A DNA stretch of 64,000 nucleotides from Modestobacter italicus (GCF_000306785.1 NC_017955.1:744001-808000); one strand, 5' to 3'; shown: positions 49,472 to 57,924, counted from the stretch's first letter. Notes: generated by a model from the sequence alone, not told the origin. Numbers and translations: made by a program.

Positions 49472-50605
49472 GTGGCTGCACATGTTGTGATCCTGGGGGC
49501 CGGCTTCGGCGGGCTGGAGCTGTCGGCTCGGCTCGCCGAAGACCTCGCCGACGACGTTCGCGTCACGCTCATCGATCAGAACGACTCGTTCATCTTCGGA
49601 TTCGCCAAGCTCGACGTTATGTTCGGTAGGCGCGGTCCGGACGAGGTGCGCCTGTTCTACCGGGACATCGCCAAGCCAAATGTGCAGTTCCGGCAGGAGA
49701 CCGTTCTGTCGATCGACCCGCAGGCCCGGCGTGTCCGGACCGATCGGGCGACGTACGACGCCGACATTCTCGTCGTCGCGCTCGGAGCCGACCTCGATCC
49801 GGGCGCCACCCCTGGACTCGTGGAAGGCGGCCACGAGTTCTACTCCACACAAGGAGCCGAAAGCGTCGCGAACGTGCTGCCGTCCTTCCAGGCCGGCGTC
49901 GCCGTCATCGGGGTACTGGGCCCGGTCTTCAAGTGCCCGCCGGCACCCAATGAGGCCGCGCTGATGCTCCATGACTACCTCAGTGAGCGGGGCGTGCGCG
50001 ACGCCGTCACCATCCACCTGGTCAACCCGCTCGGGTCGCCGATCCCGGTGTCAGAGGAAACCTCGGCGGCGATCGTGTCGATGCTCGCCGAGAGGGGCAT
50101 CGAGCACTGGCCGTCGTCCCAGGTTGAGCGTCTCGACCCTGCAGCCAAGGTGGCCCACCTCGCCGACGGCCGCAGGCTGCCCTTTGATCTCTTCCTGGCG
50201 GTCCCCGTACACCGCGCCCCCGCAGTCGTCCTCGATGCCGGCCTCACCGAGGACGGCTGGATCCCGGTGGACCCGGCCACCTTCGCGACCCGGTTCCCCG
50301 CCGTCTATGCGGTCGGGGACGTCACCAACGCTCCCGTCCCCCGAGCTGGGACCATCGCCGAAGGGGAGGCAGCGACACTCGCCGACGTACTGCTCGCCAC
50401 GCTCAAGGGGAGGCCCCAACCGCCGCCGTACAGCGGAGCGGCGGTCTGCTACATCGAGACCGGCGGCGGAACCGTCGCCAAGGTCGACGTCGACTTCCTG
50501 TCCGGAGCGGAGCCCACGGCAGTGTTCACCGCCCCGTCCGCCGAAGTCGCCGAGGAGAAGCGGCGCTTCGGATCAGTCCGTGCACAGCGATGGTTCGGCG
50601 ACTGA
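49472..50605 (+). CDS. Sulfide:quinone oxidoreductase-like FAD protein
   Basis: A 377-residue flavoprotein of the SQR/NDH-2 superfamily. The GTG start gives MAAHVVILGAGFGGLELSARLAEDL, the FAD dinucleotide-binding motif. A second motif, YDADILVVALGADLDPG, and the late FAD-contact FPAVYAVGDVTNAPVPRAG are clear. One cysteine lies in GPVFKCPPAP, close to where SQRs hold a catalytic Cys, while the other usual cysteine near residue 130 is not evident, so SQR activity is likely but not certain. It stands alone on the plus strand facing the sulfur operon. Reported SQRs feed electrons from sulfide to quinone and produce persulfide. Confidence 0.8.
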   Translation: MAAHVVILGAGFGGLELSARLAEDLADDVRVTLIDQNDSFIFGFAKLDVMFGRRGPDEVRLFYRDIAKPNVQFRQETVLSIDPQARRVRTDRATYDADILVVALGADLDPGATPGLVEGGHEFYSTQGAESVANVLPSFQAGVAVIGVLGPVFKCPPAPNEAALMLHDYLSERGVRDAVTIHLVNPLGSPIPVSEETSAAIVSMLAERGIEHWPSSQVERLDPAAKVAHLADGRRLPFDLFLAVPVHRAPAVVLDAGLTEDGWIPVDPATFATRFPAVYAVGDVTNAPVPRAGTIAEGEAATLADVLLATLKGRPQPPPYSGAAVCYIETGGGTVAKVDVDFLSGAEPTAVFTAPSAEVAEEKRRFGSVRAQRWFGD

Positions 50606-50768
50606 CGACCACCTACGCGGGCCGGCCGACGCAGACGATCGGTGCGGACACGCAGAAGGCGCCCGGCCGCGCTCCCCCCTGAAGAGAAACGGGGCAGAAC
50701 CGTCCCGGCGAACGACCGGGGCGAGCCGCCTCTGTTCGTGGGGTCCGGTTGGAGATCAGCGCCATGGT

Positions 50769-52211
50769 TCAGGTCGCGGTCAGGACGCCCATCATGCCGT
50801 CGTCCTCGTGATCGAGGACGTGGCAGTGGTACACGGTGCGGCCGGGGTAGCGGTCGAAGGCGATGCGCACCGTCACCTGGCCGCCCGGGGGGACGTTGAC
50901 GACGTCGCGCCACCTGACCTCGTCGAGCGGCTGACCGCCCTCGGCGATGACCTGCATGGGCCAGACGTGCAGGTGCACCGGATGGTCCATGGAGGAGGCG
51001 TTGGTCAGCTTCCACTCCTCCACGGTGCCCACCTGCACGGCTTGGTCGACCCGTGCGGGGTCGAACGCCTTGCCGTCGATGGTGAACTGCATTCCCCCGC
51101 CGCCCATGCCCATCGCGAAGATCAGTTCGCGCCGGCCGGCGACGGTCAGGCCGCGCAGGTCACGCGGAGCGGGCTGCGCTTCCAGGGGAGGCAGTGCGGC
51201 CACCGCGGCGCCCGCGACGTCCAGGGTCGCCAGGGCGATCGCTCCGCCGCCGGACGATGTCGAGCCGCCGCCCATCATGCCGCCCATCCCGCCGCGGTCG
51301 TAGGGCAGCGACTCCAGGACGCTGGACCCCGCAGTGGCGGTGACGAGCAGGTCGGCCCGGTTGCCGGTGGCCAGCACGATCTCGTCGACGTCGCGTGGTT
51401 CGGGGTAGCGGCCGGAGTCGACGCCGAGCAGCTGCAGCTGCTGCCCGTCCAGGCGCAGCCGCACGTAGCGGGACGAGCAGGCGTTGACGATCCGCCAGCG
51501 TTCCCGTTCGCCCGGGCGGGCGGTGAGCACCGGTCGCGACTGGCCGTTGACCAGGACCAGCTCCCCTTCCCGCCCGGCCATCCGCGCCATCGCCGGGGGC
51601 GCGGCGACCTGGCCGGACCCGTCCAGGGACAGGTCGGAGATCACCAGTACCCGCTCGCGGGTCACCGCCACCCGCTCGGGGTCGCCGACGACGATCGCGC
51701 CGTAGAGGCCACCGAAGACCTGGTCGGCGACCATGCCGTGGTGGTGCGGGTGGTACCAGTACACGCCGGGGGGATGGTCGGCGGGGAGCTGGTAGTCGTA
51801 GTCGAAGGACTCCCCCGGTTGCACGGCGATGAACACGTTGTCGCCGTTGTCCAGCGGCGAGACGTGCAGACCGTGCACGTGCAGGTTGGTCGGGTCGCCG
51901 AGGTCGTTGACCAGCCGCACCTGCAGCCGGTCACCGGGCTGCAAGTAGAGCGTCGGCCCGGGCAGGCCGCCGTTGTAGCTCAGCGTGGTGGCCTCCCGGC
52001 CGGCGACCCTGGTCGGCCCCTGGGCCGCTCGCAGGGTCACCCGGAGACGGCCGCCGCTGCTGCGAAGCACGTCCGGCTGGGTCAGCGCGCGCCCGGGCGC
52101 CGGTTCGAATCCGGCGGCCGACTGCCACGTCAAGCCGGCGCCCCCGACGACGGCGCTGAGCAGGCCCAGCCCGCCCAGTTGCAGGGCGCGGCGGCGGCTG
52201 ATCGGCTGCAC
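50769..52211 (-). CDS. Tat-exported multicopper oxidase
   Basis: A 480-residue protein with three cupredoxin domains. The GTG at 52211 overlaps the SHOCT gene's stop by one base and follows GGGAG. The signal SRRRALQLGGLGLLSAVVGG is a twin-arginine type. Copper ligands are visible: LHVHGLHV (HXHG), WYHPHHHG (HPHXHG), HPVHLHVW (HXXHXH) and YHCHVLDHEDDGMMG (HCHX3HX4M, the T1 site). A methionine-rich GGMGGMMGGG insert hints at copper or copper-like metal tolerance. It is the last gene of the leftward run and converges with the SQR gene. Confidence 0.92.
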   Translation of the reverse strand: MQPISRRRALQLGGLGLLSAVVGGAGLTWQSAAGFEPAPGRALTQPDVLRSSGGRLRVTLRAAQGPTRVAGREATTLSYNGGLPGPTLYLQPGDRLQVRLVNDLGDPTNLHVHGLHVSPLDNGDNVFIAVQPGESFDYDYQLPADHPPGVYWYHPHHHGMVADQVFGGLYGAIVVGDPERVAVTRERVLVISDLSLDGSGQVAAPPAMARMAGREGELVLVNGQSRPVLTARPGERERWRIVNACSSRYVRLRLDGQQLQLLGVDSGRYPEPRDVDEIVLATGNRADLLVTATAGSSVLESLPYDRGGMGGMMGGGSTSSGGGAIALATLDVAGAAVAALPPLEAQPAPRDLRGLTVAGRRELIFAMGMGGGGMQFTIDGKAFDPARVDQAVQVGTVEEWKLTNASSMDHPVHLHVWPMQVIAEGGQPLDEVRWRDVVNVPPGGQVTVRIAFDRYPGRTVYHCHVLDHEDDGMMGVLTAT

Positions 52212-52468
52212 TACTGGTTCTCCCCCAGTGCGGTCAGCCGCTCGCGGTACTCCTCGGTGGTCAGCTCGCCGCGGGCGTAGCGCTCGTCGAGCACGTTCCG
52301 GGCACGGCTCCGGCCCGGCCGCCCGCCCTCCGCGCGGGAAGTGTTCCCTTCCCGTCGGACGCTGCCGCCGACCGCCTTCACCGCGACGACGATCACCAGC
52401 ACGATCCCGACGAGCACCAGTAGCCAGAAGAGCCAGCCCCAGCCCATGCCCATGCCGTTCCCCATCAT
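52211..52468 (-). CDS. SHOCT-domain membrane protein
   Basis: An 85-residue protein. MMGNGMGMGWGWLFWLLVLVGIVLVIVVAVKAVGG gives a methionine-rich head and one transmembrane helix. The C-terminal SHOCT motif is NVLDERYARGELTTEEYRERLTAL. GAGGAG lies just before the start. The helix and tail suggest a small membrane accessory. It overlaps the oxidase start by one base (TAGTG), so the two genes are coupled. Confidence 0.87.
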   Translation of the reverse strand: MMGNGMGMGWGWLFWLLVLVGIVLVIVVAVKAVGGSVRREGNTSRAEGGRPGRSRARNVLDERYARGELTTEEYRERLTALGENQ

Positions 52469-52606
52469 GATGTCTCCTCGTCCTCATCGTCATGCTCGGC
52501 CACATGCGGGCAGGCGCCCGGTGCGGGGTGCCATCTCGCGGTCCGCGTCGCAACCGCCGTGGTGCGGCGCACGTCCCCCTGCTGCTCGCGCCGACGGTCG
52601 ATGGTC

Positions 52607-53389
52607 TCAACCGGCCGCGGACGGGTTGATCAGCGCCTGGACCAGGACGAACGCAGCGACGGCGAACACCAGGTAGGCGAACCAGCGGCGCAGCCGTTCC
52701 GCCGGCAGCCGGGAGGCCACCCGCGCCGAGGCCAGCGAGCCGACCACCGCAGCCGCAGTGAAGGCCAGCGCGATCCGGTAGTCCAGCGCGGCGTCCCCGG
52801 CGTGGGCGGCGAACCCGGCCAGGGAGTTGATCACGATGATGACCAGCGAGGTGCCGACCGCGACGGTCATCGGCAGGCCCAGGAGCAGCACCAGCGCGGG
52901 GATGATGAGGAATCCGCCGCCGACGCCGAACAGGCCGGTGAGGAACCCGACGACCACGCCGGAGCCGATGGCCTTGGGCAGGCAACCGCGCCAGTTGATG
53001 CCGCCACCGGGGAGTGCGCAGTCGCCGCCGACCGTGGTCTGCTCCCGCAGCATCCGCACGCCGGCGGCGACCATCATCGTGGCGAAGCCGACCAGGACGA
53101 CCCGCGGCTCCAGCAGCCGGTTGACCGCCGCGCCGGCGAAGGCTGCGCCGGCACCGGCTGCGCCGAAGACGGCCGCCAGACGCCACTGCACCTGGCCTTC
53201 GCGCAGTCGGGGAATCAGCGCCGTAGCCGAGGAGATTCCGACGACGACCAGGGACGTCGGCACTGCAGCTGCCAGCGGCATTCCCACGCCGTACACCAGC
53301 GCCGGAACGGCGAGGATGGAACCCCCGCCGCCGAGCAGTCCCAGCAGCATCCCGATGATGAGGCCCAGACCCAGCGCCGCGGCCATCAC
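52607..53389 (-). CDS. TauE/SafE family sulfite or sulfonate exporter
   Basis: A 260-residue membrane protein of eight helices. The start is GTG at 53389 or ATG at 53386. The duplicated motifs GLIIGMLLGLLGGGGSILAVPALV and GFLTGLFGVGGGFLIIPALVLLLG are diagnostic of TauE/SafE. Members export sulfite, thiosulfate or sulfoacetate. A pair of cysteines in the loop GGDCALPGGGINWRGCLPK is unusual. Next to the rhodaneses and the dioxygenase, it probably removes oxidised sulfur from the cell. Confidence 0.9.
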   Translation of the reverse strand: MMAAALGLGLIIGMLLGLLGGGGSILAVPALVYGVGMPLAAAVPTSLVVVGISSATALIPRLREGQVQWRLAAVFGAAGAGAAFAGAAVNRLLEPRVVLVGFATMMVAAGVRMLREQTTVGGDCALPGGGINWRGCLPKAIGSGVVVGFLTGLFGVGGGFLIIPALVLLLGLPMTVAVGTSLVIIVINSLAGFAAHAGDAALDYRIALAFTAAAVVGSLASARVASRLPAERLRRWFAYLVFAVAAFVLVQALINPSAAG

Positions 53390-53432
53390 CTCGTGTCCCG
53401 CAGTGTGGGCTCTCGTCCGCGCCGGCTGCCCA

Positions 53433-54020
53433 TCAGGCCGCCTGCTGCGCGCCCGGCAGCCGGCCGAGGATCTCGCCGGCGGTCAGCTCGCGCGGCCCGC
53501 GGTTGTAGGGCAGCACCGAGAGCAGGCGCGCCATCGTGCACGTGTCAGTCAGGGCGGAGGCGGTGAGCCCGGCGCCCACGCCGCCGGCGAGCAGGGAGGC
53601 CTTCGGGGCGCGCCAGGCGAGGGCGACCCCGGCCACGACGAGGGAGCCGGCGAGGAGGCGGACCTGCCGCTCCATCGGCCAGCGGGCCCGCCCACGCACG
53701 ACCTCGCCGCCGGCCGCGGCGTAGGCGCCGATGCCGCCGTCCAGGACGTGGACGTGGTCGGCGCCGACTCCCGCCAGCCGCTGCCGGGCCTCCGCGGCGC
53801 GGGCCCCGGAGGCGCAGACCAGCACGACCTGGCGGTCCAGCCGGGCGGCCAACTGATCGGCGTGCTCCCCGAGCAGGGTGAGTGGCACGTTGTAGGAGCC
53901 GGCGACATGAGCGGTCTCGAACTCCGCCGGGCTGCGGACGTCGATCACCGTGACGGCGTCGGGGTCGCGGATCCAGTCGATGACCGTGTGGGCGTCGAGG
54001 CGGTCAGGGGCGGGCGTCAT
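53433..54020 (-). CDS. Rhodanese with C-terminal DUF2892 membrane domain
   Basis: A 195-residue YgaP-like protein. The ATG follows AAGGACACCC. Residues 1-110 form a rhodanese with DVRSPAEFETAHVAGSYNVPL and the active loop VCASGARA, whose Cys carries the persulfide. The rest (about 120-175) is a DUF2892-like pair of hydrophobic helices (LLAGSLVVAGVALAW and LLAGGVGAGLTASAL). A Cys in TDTCTMARLLS is shared with the family. It could hand sulfur across or to the inner face of the membrane. Confidence 0.9.
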   Translation of the reverse strand: MTPAPDRLDAHTVIDWIRDPDAVTVIDVRSPAEFETAHVAGSYNVPLTLLGEHADQLAARLDRQVVLVCASGARAAEARQRLAGVGADHVHVLDGGIGAYAAAGGEVVRGRARWPMERQVRLLAGSLVVAGVALAWRAPKASLLAGGVGAGLTASALTDTCTMARLLSVLPYNRGPRELTAGEILGRLPGAQQAA

Positions 54021-54067
54021 GGGTGTCCTTCAAGAAGTGCGGCGACGTCGGGGCGGACGGTGGTGGT

Positions 54068-55453
54068 TCAGGCAGTGGGAGATCCGGCACCTTCGGTAGG
54101 GCGCTCGTCCTCGAGGCCGGCCTCGGCGGCGGCGCCGTACGAGTCGTTGATGAGGACGACCTGGCGGCCGGGGCGGTCCAGGACCGAGGCGGCGATGGAC
54201 GCCCGGTAGCCCGATCCGCAGTACACCCACACCTCGCCCTCGGGCACCTCGCCGATGCGGTCGTTGAGTTCGTGCAACGGGATGTGCTGGGAGTCGCGCA
54301 CGCCGCCCTGGGCACGCTCGTCGTCGCGGCGCGCGTCGAGGACCTGCACCGGCCCCTGGCGGACGGCTTCGGCGAGGCTGGCGAAGTCACTCACCTCGTA
54401 GGAGCGGAGCTGTGCCCCGTGGGCGAGGGTCTCGATGTTCCCGACTGCGGCACCAGCGAGCTCGTCGATGCCGATTCGAACCAGCTGCCGGCGCGCCTCG
54501 GCGACCTGCTCTTCGCTCTCGCCGATCAGGGTCAGCGGCGCACCCCACCGGTAGAGCCAGCCGAGGTAGGTGACGAAGTTGTCGCCCAGCTCGAAGTTCA
54601 GCGAGTCGGTCAGGTGTCCGGCCGCGAAGGCGGTGCGCTCGCGCAGGTCGACCACCCACTCACCGGCCTCGATCCGCCGGCGCAGCTCCGCCGGGTCGAC
54701 GAGCTGGGGCAGGGACAGGTCCACCGGCCGGGGGCCCTGCCGATTGATCGGCCCCATGTGGGCGTAGTAGGCGGGAAAGGCGTCCAGCCCGGCCAGCAGG
54801 GTGTCGACGTAGTCCTGCTCGGCCGACGTCAGGGCGGGGTTGACGCGCCTCTGCTCGCCGACGGTGGACGCCGTTCCGCTGGTGGGCGTGGCCGAGCAGA
54901 AGCTGCCGAACCCGTGGGTGGGAAAGACTCCGGTTTCCGCGGGGAGTTCGCGGGCGAGCCGCTGCACCGAGTGGTACTGCGCGTGGGTCAGGCCCACGGT
55001 GTCCTCGGGGCTGACCAGGTCGGTTCGTCCGGTGGAGCCGTAGAGCATCGAACCGCCGGTGAACACGGCCTCGACGTCTCCGTCGGCGTTCTCCAGTGCG
55101 TAGCTCATGTGGTGGTGGGTGTGTCCGGGGGTGTGCAGTGCCCGCAGCCGCATCCGACCGGCCTGGAACTCCTCGCCGTCGCCGGCCGGCAGGTGGTCGA
55201 ACTCTGCGCCGCTGTCGGCGGGCACCACGTAGGCGGCACCGGTGCGCTGGGCCAGCTCCAGCCCGCCGGTGACGTAGTCGTTGTGGATGTGAGTCTCCAG
55301 GACGTGGGTCACTCGGACTCCGCGCTTGTCGACCAGGTCCAGGACCCGGTCAATGTCCCGCTGGGGGTCGACCACGACGGCGATTTCGCCGTCACTGGCC
55401 AGGTAGCTGCGGTCGCCGAGGCTGGATGTCTCGATCGTCTCGATCTGGATCAT
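54068..55453 (-). CDS. Metallo-beta-lactamase/rhodanese fusion (persulfide dioxygenase-like)
   Basis: A 461-residue protein. ATG at 55453 is preferred over 55474 since GAAGGA lies 6-7 bases upstream. Residues 1-240 form an ETHE1/CstB-type metallohydrolase with the metal motif THIHNDYVTGG, then TPGHTHHHMSY and a later FPTHGFGSF. Two rhodanese domains follow: the first (about 250-345) has no Cys in its loop (PLTLIGESEEQ), and the second (about 360-450) has the active loop YCGSGYRAS. Such fusions oxidise persulfide to sulfite and pass sulfur on. It is flanked by rhodaneses in an apparent operon. Confidence 0.88.
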   Translation of the reverse strand: MIQIETIETSSLGDRSYLASDGEIAVVVDPQRDIDRVLDLVDKRGVRVTHVLETHIHNDYVTGGLELAQRTGAAYVVPADSGAEFDHLPAGDGEEFQAGRMRLRALHTPGHTHHHMSYALENADGDVEAVFTGGSMLYGSTGRTDLVSPEDTVGLTHAQYHSVQRLARELPAETGVFPTHGFGSFCSATPTSGTASTVGEQRRVNPALTSAEQDYVDTLLAGLDAFPAYYAHMGPINRQGPRPVDLSLPQLVDPAELRRRIEAGEWVVDLRERTAFAAGHLTDSLNFELGDNFVTYLGWLYRWGAPLTLIGESEEQVAEARRQLVRIGIDELAGAAVGNIETLAHGAQLRSYEVSDFASLAEAVRQGPVQVLDARRDDERAQGGVRDSQHIPLHELNDRIGEVPEGEVWVYCGSGYRASIAASVLDRPGRQVVLINDSYGAAAEAGLEDERPTEGAGSPTA

Positions 55454-55510
55454 GGGTTGTCCTTCCGTAGGCATGTGCTGCGCGCTGGGTGATGGAGGTC
55501 GAGTGGTGGC

Positions 55511-55828
55511 TCAGGCGACGTGTCCGGGGGCCCCCTCGGGCGTGGTGACCGGCAGGCCGGCCTTCGCCCAGGCGGTCATGCCCCCGTCCATGACCTCGGC
55601 GGTCCACCCGGACCCACCGAGGAGCTCGGCGGCCTTGCCTGCGCGACCGCCGCTACGACAAACGGTGACGACGGTCCGGTCCCGGTCGAGCTCGCCGAGG
55701 CGGGCCGGAAGCTGGCTCAGGGGAATGTGCGTCGCGCCGTCGATACGCCCGGCGCTCCACTCGTCGTCCTCTCGGACGTCGAGCAGTTGCACCTGATCAC
55801 GACGGCTGTTGACGGTCTTCGAATCCAC
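55511..55828 (-). CDS. Single-domain rhodanese
   Basis: A 105-residue sulfurtransferase. The GTG at 55828 follows GAGGAG by 6 bases; the longer frame upstream is not used. LLDVREDDEWSAGRIDGATHIPLSQLP leads to the active loop VTVCRSGGRAGKA. It is a minimal GlpE-like domain that moves sulfane sulfur. It lies 57 bases upstream of the fusion gene. Confidence 0.88.
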   Translation of the reverse strand: MDSKTVNSRRDQVQLLDVREDDEWSAGRIDGATHIPLSQLPARLGELDRDRTVVTVCRSGGRAGKAAELLGGSGWTAEVMDGGMTAWAKAGLPVTTPEGAPGHVA

Positions 55829-56103
55829 GTTGACTCCTCTTTCAGTTGCGGGGGGCTTGCCGGGAGGGGTGCCGCAGGGCCAGACCAGGGAGCGGAACAA
55901 TCGCTCCGGTTCAGCCCCTCGAGCTGGCGTGTGCCGGCGTCCTCGTCGACCACGCACTGCCGCAGGCCGAGGGCTGTGATCTTGGAACTGGCGCAGTCGA
56001 GCGCGGGGTGTCCGCCAACGCCTCGACGAAGCCGGAAGGCGCGGGCGATGATCATGGCGCCGGCGCGGTCCGGCGGTCCGGCGGGCTTCACCGGACCGGC
56101 CAG

Positions 56104-56274
56104 TCACCGGCGGGAGAACAGGCGCGCGACCCAGCCCGTCGGCGCGGACCCGTCGTCGTGGTGACCGCGGCAACGTTGGTTGGTGGCCACGCCCCGCATG
56201 ACCTGATCCACGTGCTGGCCGCAGCCGGCCCACGTGGTCTTGCCGCAGGTCCGGCACGCGACTGCTCTACACAT
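56104..56274 (-). CDS. Small cysteine-rich protein (56 residues)
   Basis: Read by eye: ATG at 56274, stop at 56104-56106. The protein begins MCRAVACRTCGKTTWAGCG, then QHVDQVMRGVATNQRCRGHHDDG, and ends LFSRR. It has five cysteines and several histidines: a CRTC pair, a GCGQH block and a later CRGHH, arranged like a small zinc or metal ribbon. Similar small proteins are common in actinobacteria; I do not know their function. Its start overlaps the stop of the upstream triple-rhodanese gene by 8 bases, so it is translationally coupled to the sulfur operon. Confidence 0.75.
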   Translation of the reverse strand: MCRAVACRTCGKTTWAGCGQHVDQVMRGVATNQRCRGHHDDGSAPTGWVARLFSRR

Positions 56275-57331
56275 GAGTGGCGTCTACCTCCATAGTCCGG
56301 TCGTCTGGGCGTGGCGGTGTGTGGAGCCCGAGGGCGGCGGCGCCGGTCTCCGGGTCGTCGTAGGGCCCGTCCACGAGGATCGGGTGGTACCCGGCGCGGG
56401 CGAGGATGGAGGCGGCGATCGATGCGCGGTAGCCCGATCCGCTGTAGACCCAGACCTCAGGCTGGGGCACGCGGCCGAGGCGGACCCGCAGATGGTCGAC
56501 AGGCACGTGCAGGGAGTCGCGTACGCCACCGGCGGCGCGCTCGTCGGCTCGGCGGACATCGAGGACGTTGGGCGTCCCGGCCGCCATGGCCTGCGCGAGT
56601 CCGGCGAAGTCGGTGACCGGATAGGAGGCCACGGGGCGTCCGCCGGTGAGCTCCTCGGGGCGGCCGATCGCGGCTCCGTTGATTCGGTGGATACCGACGC
56701 GCATCAGTCGGCGGCGGGCGTCGGCGATCTGTGCCCGGGCGTCGGCGATGAGGGTCAGTGGCGAGCCCAGGTCGTAGAGCCGGCCCAGGTAGGTCGCGAA
56801 GTCGTCACCCAACTCGAAGTTGAGCGCGCCGGGCAGGTGGCCGGCGGCGAACGCGGTACGGGTGCGGATATCGACCACCCACTCGCGGACGAGAAGACGG
56901 CGGCCCAACTCGGCCGGATCGACGATGCGGGGTTTGGAGAGGTCGGCCGGGTCCGGCCCTTCGGCGCCGACATGCCCGGCCTTCCTTACCGAACGGGGCA
57001 GGGTATATAGATCAGAAAAGGGGGAGCCGATGGTCGGCCAGCCGGCGCTGACCCAGTCGTTCATGCCACCCGTCAGGTTGCTGACCATCAACCCGGCGAC
57101 GGTCAATATCTCTGCGGCCTGCTGGCTGCGCCGCCCGCTCTGGCAGACGACCACGATCGGCCGGCGAGGCTCCAACTCGTCGAGCCTGGCGGGCAGCTGA
57201 CCGAGCGGGATGTTGGTGCTGCCGGGGATGTGGCCGCGGGCGACCTCCTCCGGCTCGCGGACGTCGAGAACGGCCACGTTGTCGCGGACGATGCTCAGCT
57301 GGGCGGGGGTCACCTGTGGGACGAGATTCAT
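56267..57331 (-). CDS. Triple-rhodanese sulfurtransferase
   Basis: A 354-residue protein of three rhodanese domains. The first (about 1-105) is complete with VLDVREPEEVARGHIPGS and active loop VCQSGRRS. Domains two and three are clearly related to the two rhodanese domains of the fusion protein at 54068-55453: VDPAELGRRLLVREWVVDIRTRTAFAAGH and so on. In domain two the Cys loop is absent (PLTLIADARAQ), and in domain three the fusion protein's YCGSGYRAS has become YSGSGYRAS, losing the Cys. So only the first domain should be catalytic. It follows the repressor gene by 25 bases. Confidence 0.9.
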   Translation of the reverse strand: MNLVPQVTPAQLSIVRDNVAVLDVREPEEVARGHIPGSTNIPLGQLPARLDELEPRRPIVVVCQSGRRSQQAAEILTVAGLMVSNLTGGMNDWVSAGWPTIGSPFSDLYTLPRSVRKAGHVGAEGPDPADLSKPRIVDPAELGRRLLVREWVVDIRTRTAFAAGHLPGALNFELGDDFATYLGRLYDLGSPLTLIADARAQIADARRRLMRVGIHRINGAAIGRPEELTGGRPVASYPVTDFAGLAQAMAAGTPNVLDVRRADERAAGGVRDSLHVPVDHLRVRLGRVPQPEVWVYSGSGYRASIAASILARAGYHPILVDGPYDDPETGAAALGLHTPPRPDDRTMEVDATHV

Positions 57332-57356
57332 CGGGTCCTCTCGCAGGGGTCGGCGG

Positions 57357-57623
57357 TCAGGCCAGGGACAAGAACAGCCGCTCGAGTTCGCGCAGGTCGA
57401 GCTCGCGCGCCTTGCCGTCCTCGGAGGTGGAGCAGTAGCGCATCCCCGTGGAGACCACCGCGAAGCCGGCCTTGCTCAGCGCCTTGGACGCGGCGGCCAG
57501 CTGGGTAACCACGGCCGAGCAGTCCCGCCCGTCCTCGATCATGCGGACGATGCCGCCGATCTGGCCCTCAACGCGCTTGAGGCGCTTGATCACGTCGGCG
57601 AGCTCGCTCTGGGGGATGTCCAC
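57357..57623 (-). CDS. CsoR/CstR-family repressor, CstR-like
   Basis: An 88-residue all-helical regulator (DUF156). The GTG at 57623 has AGGG 8 bases upstream. KRLKRVEGQIGGIVRMIEDGRDCSAVVTQL starts the family core. The conserved cysteines are C35 (RDCSAV) and C64 (MRYCST). The copper ligand His of CsoR, four residues before the second Cys, is Gly60 here, so copper sensing is unlikely and persulfide sensing by a Cys pair, as in CstR, fits. It is the first gene of the sulfur operon and probably represses it via the operator just upstream. Confidence 0.9.
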   Translation of the reverse strand: MDIPQSELADVIKRLKRVEGQIGGIVRMIEDGRDCSAVVTQLAAASKALSKAGFAVVSTGMRYCSTSEDGKARELDLRELERLFLSLA

Positions 57624-57636
57624 GTAGACAACCCTA

Positions 57637-57654
57637 GATACCCCAGGGGGTATC
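57637..57654. promoter_or_regulatory. CsoR/CstR-type operator
   Basis: GATACCCCAGGGGGTATC: perfect 8-base arms around a 2-base centre, 14 bases before the repressor start. This G-tract palindrome is the known CsoR/CstR operator type. It overlaps a plausible leftward -10 TATCTA, so the repressor would block its own promoter. Confidence 0.85.
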
Positions 57655-57924
57655 CGCAACTCTGCCTCAGCGAGCCGCTCTGGTGAGCGGGACCAGTGGG
57701 CCGACTGGGTTGACGCGCCCCGCGGGGAGACCACTCGGTATTGGGTCGGCGCCTTCACCGACCCGACGAAGCCGCGAGAGAGGGAGACATCGCATTCGGC
57801 GGAAGTCACCGGCTGTGACCGGCTCCCCGACCCTGGGAGCGCCGAACGGTGACCCCCAGCCGCCCAGCTGTCTTCGGCGCTCGATGCCTTCGCGCAGGTC
57901 GCTCTTTCCCCGTCTCACGACGGT
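57655..57924. other. Intergenic region, no gene seen
   Basis: This 270-base stretch holds no convincing reading frame. It carries no further copy of the repressor operator. A weak minus-strand frame of about 80 residues (57667-57918) has neither a ribosome-binding site nor any recognisable protein pattern. Confidence 0.5.

Noticed and set aside
55717-56091. Minus-strand frame between the small Cys protein and the single rhodanese
   Set aside because: It overlaps the rhodanese in another frame and has no recognisable pattern or good start.
57357-57623. Copper sensor CsoR
   Set aside because: The third copper ligand His is Gly, and the neighbours handle sulfur. A copper role is not fully excluded because of the multicopper oxidase.
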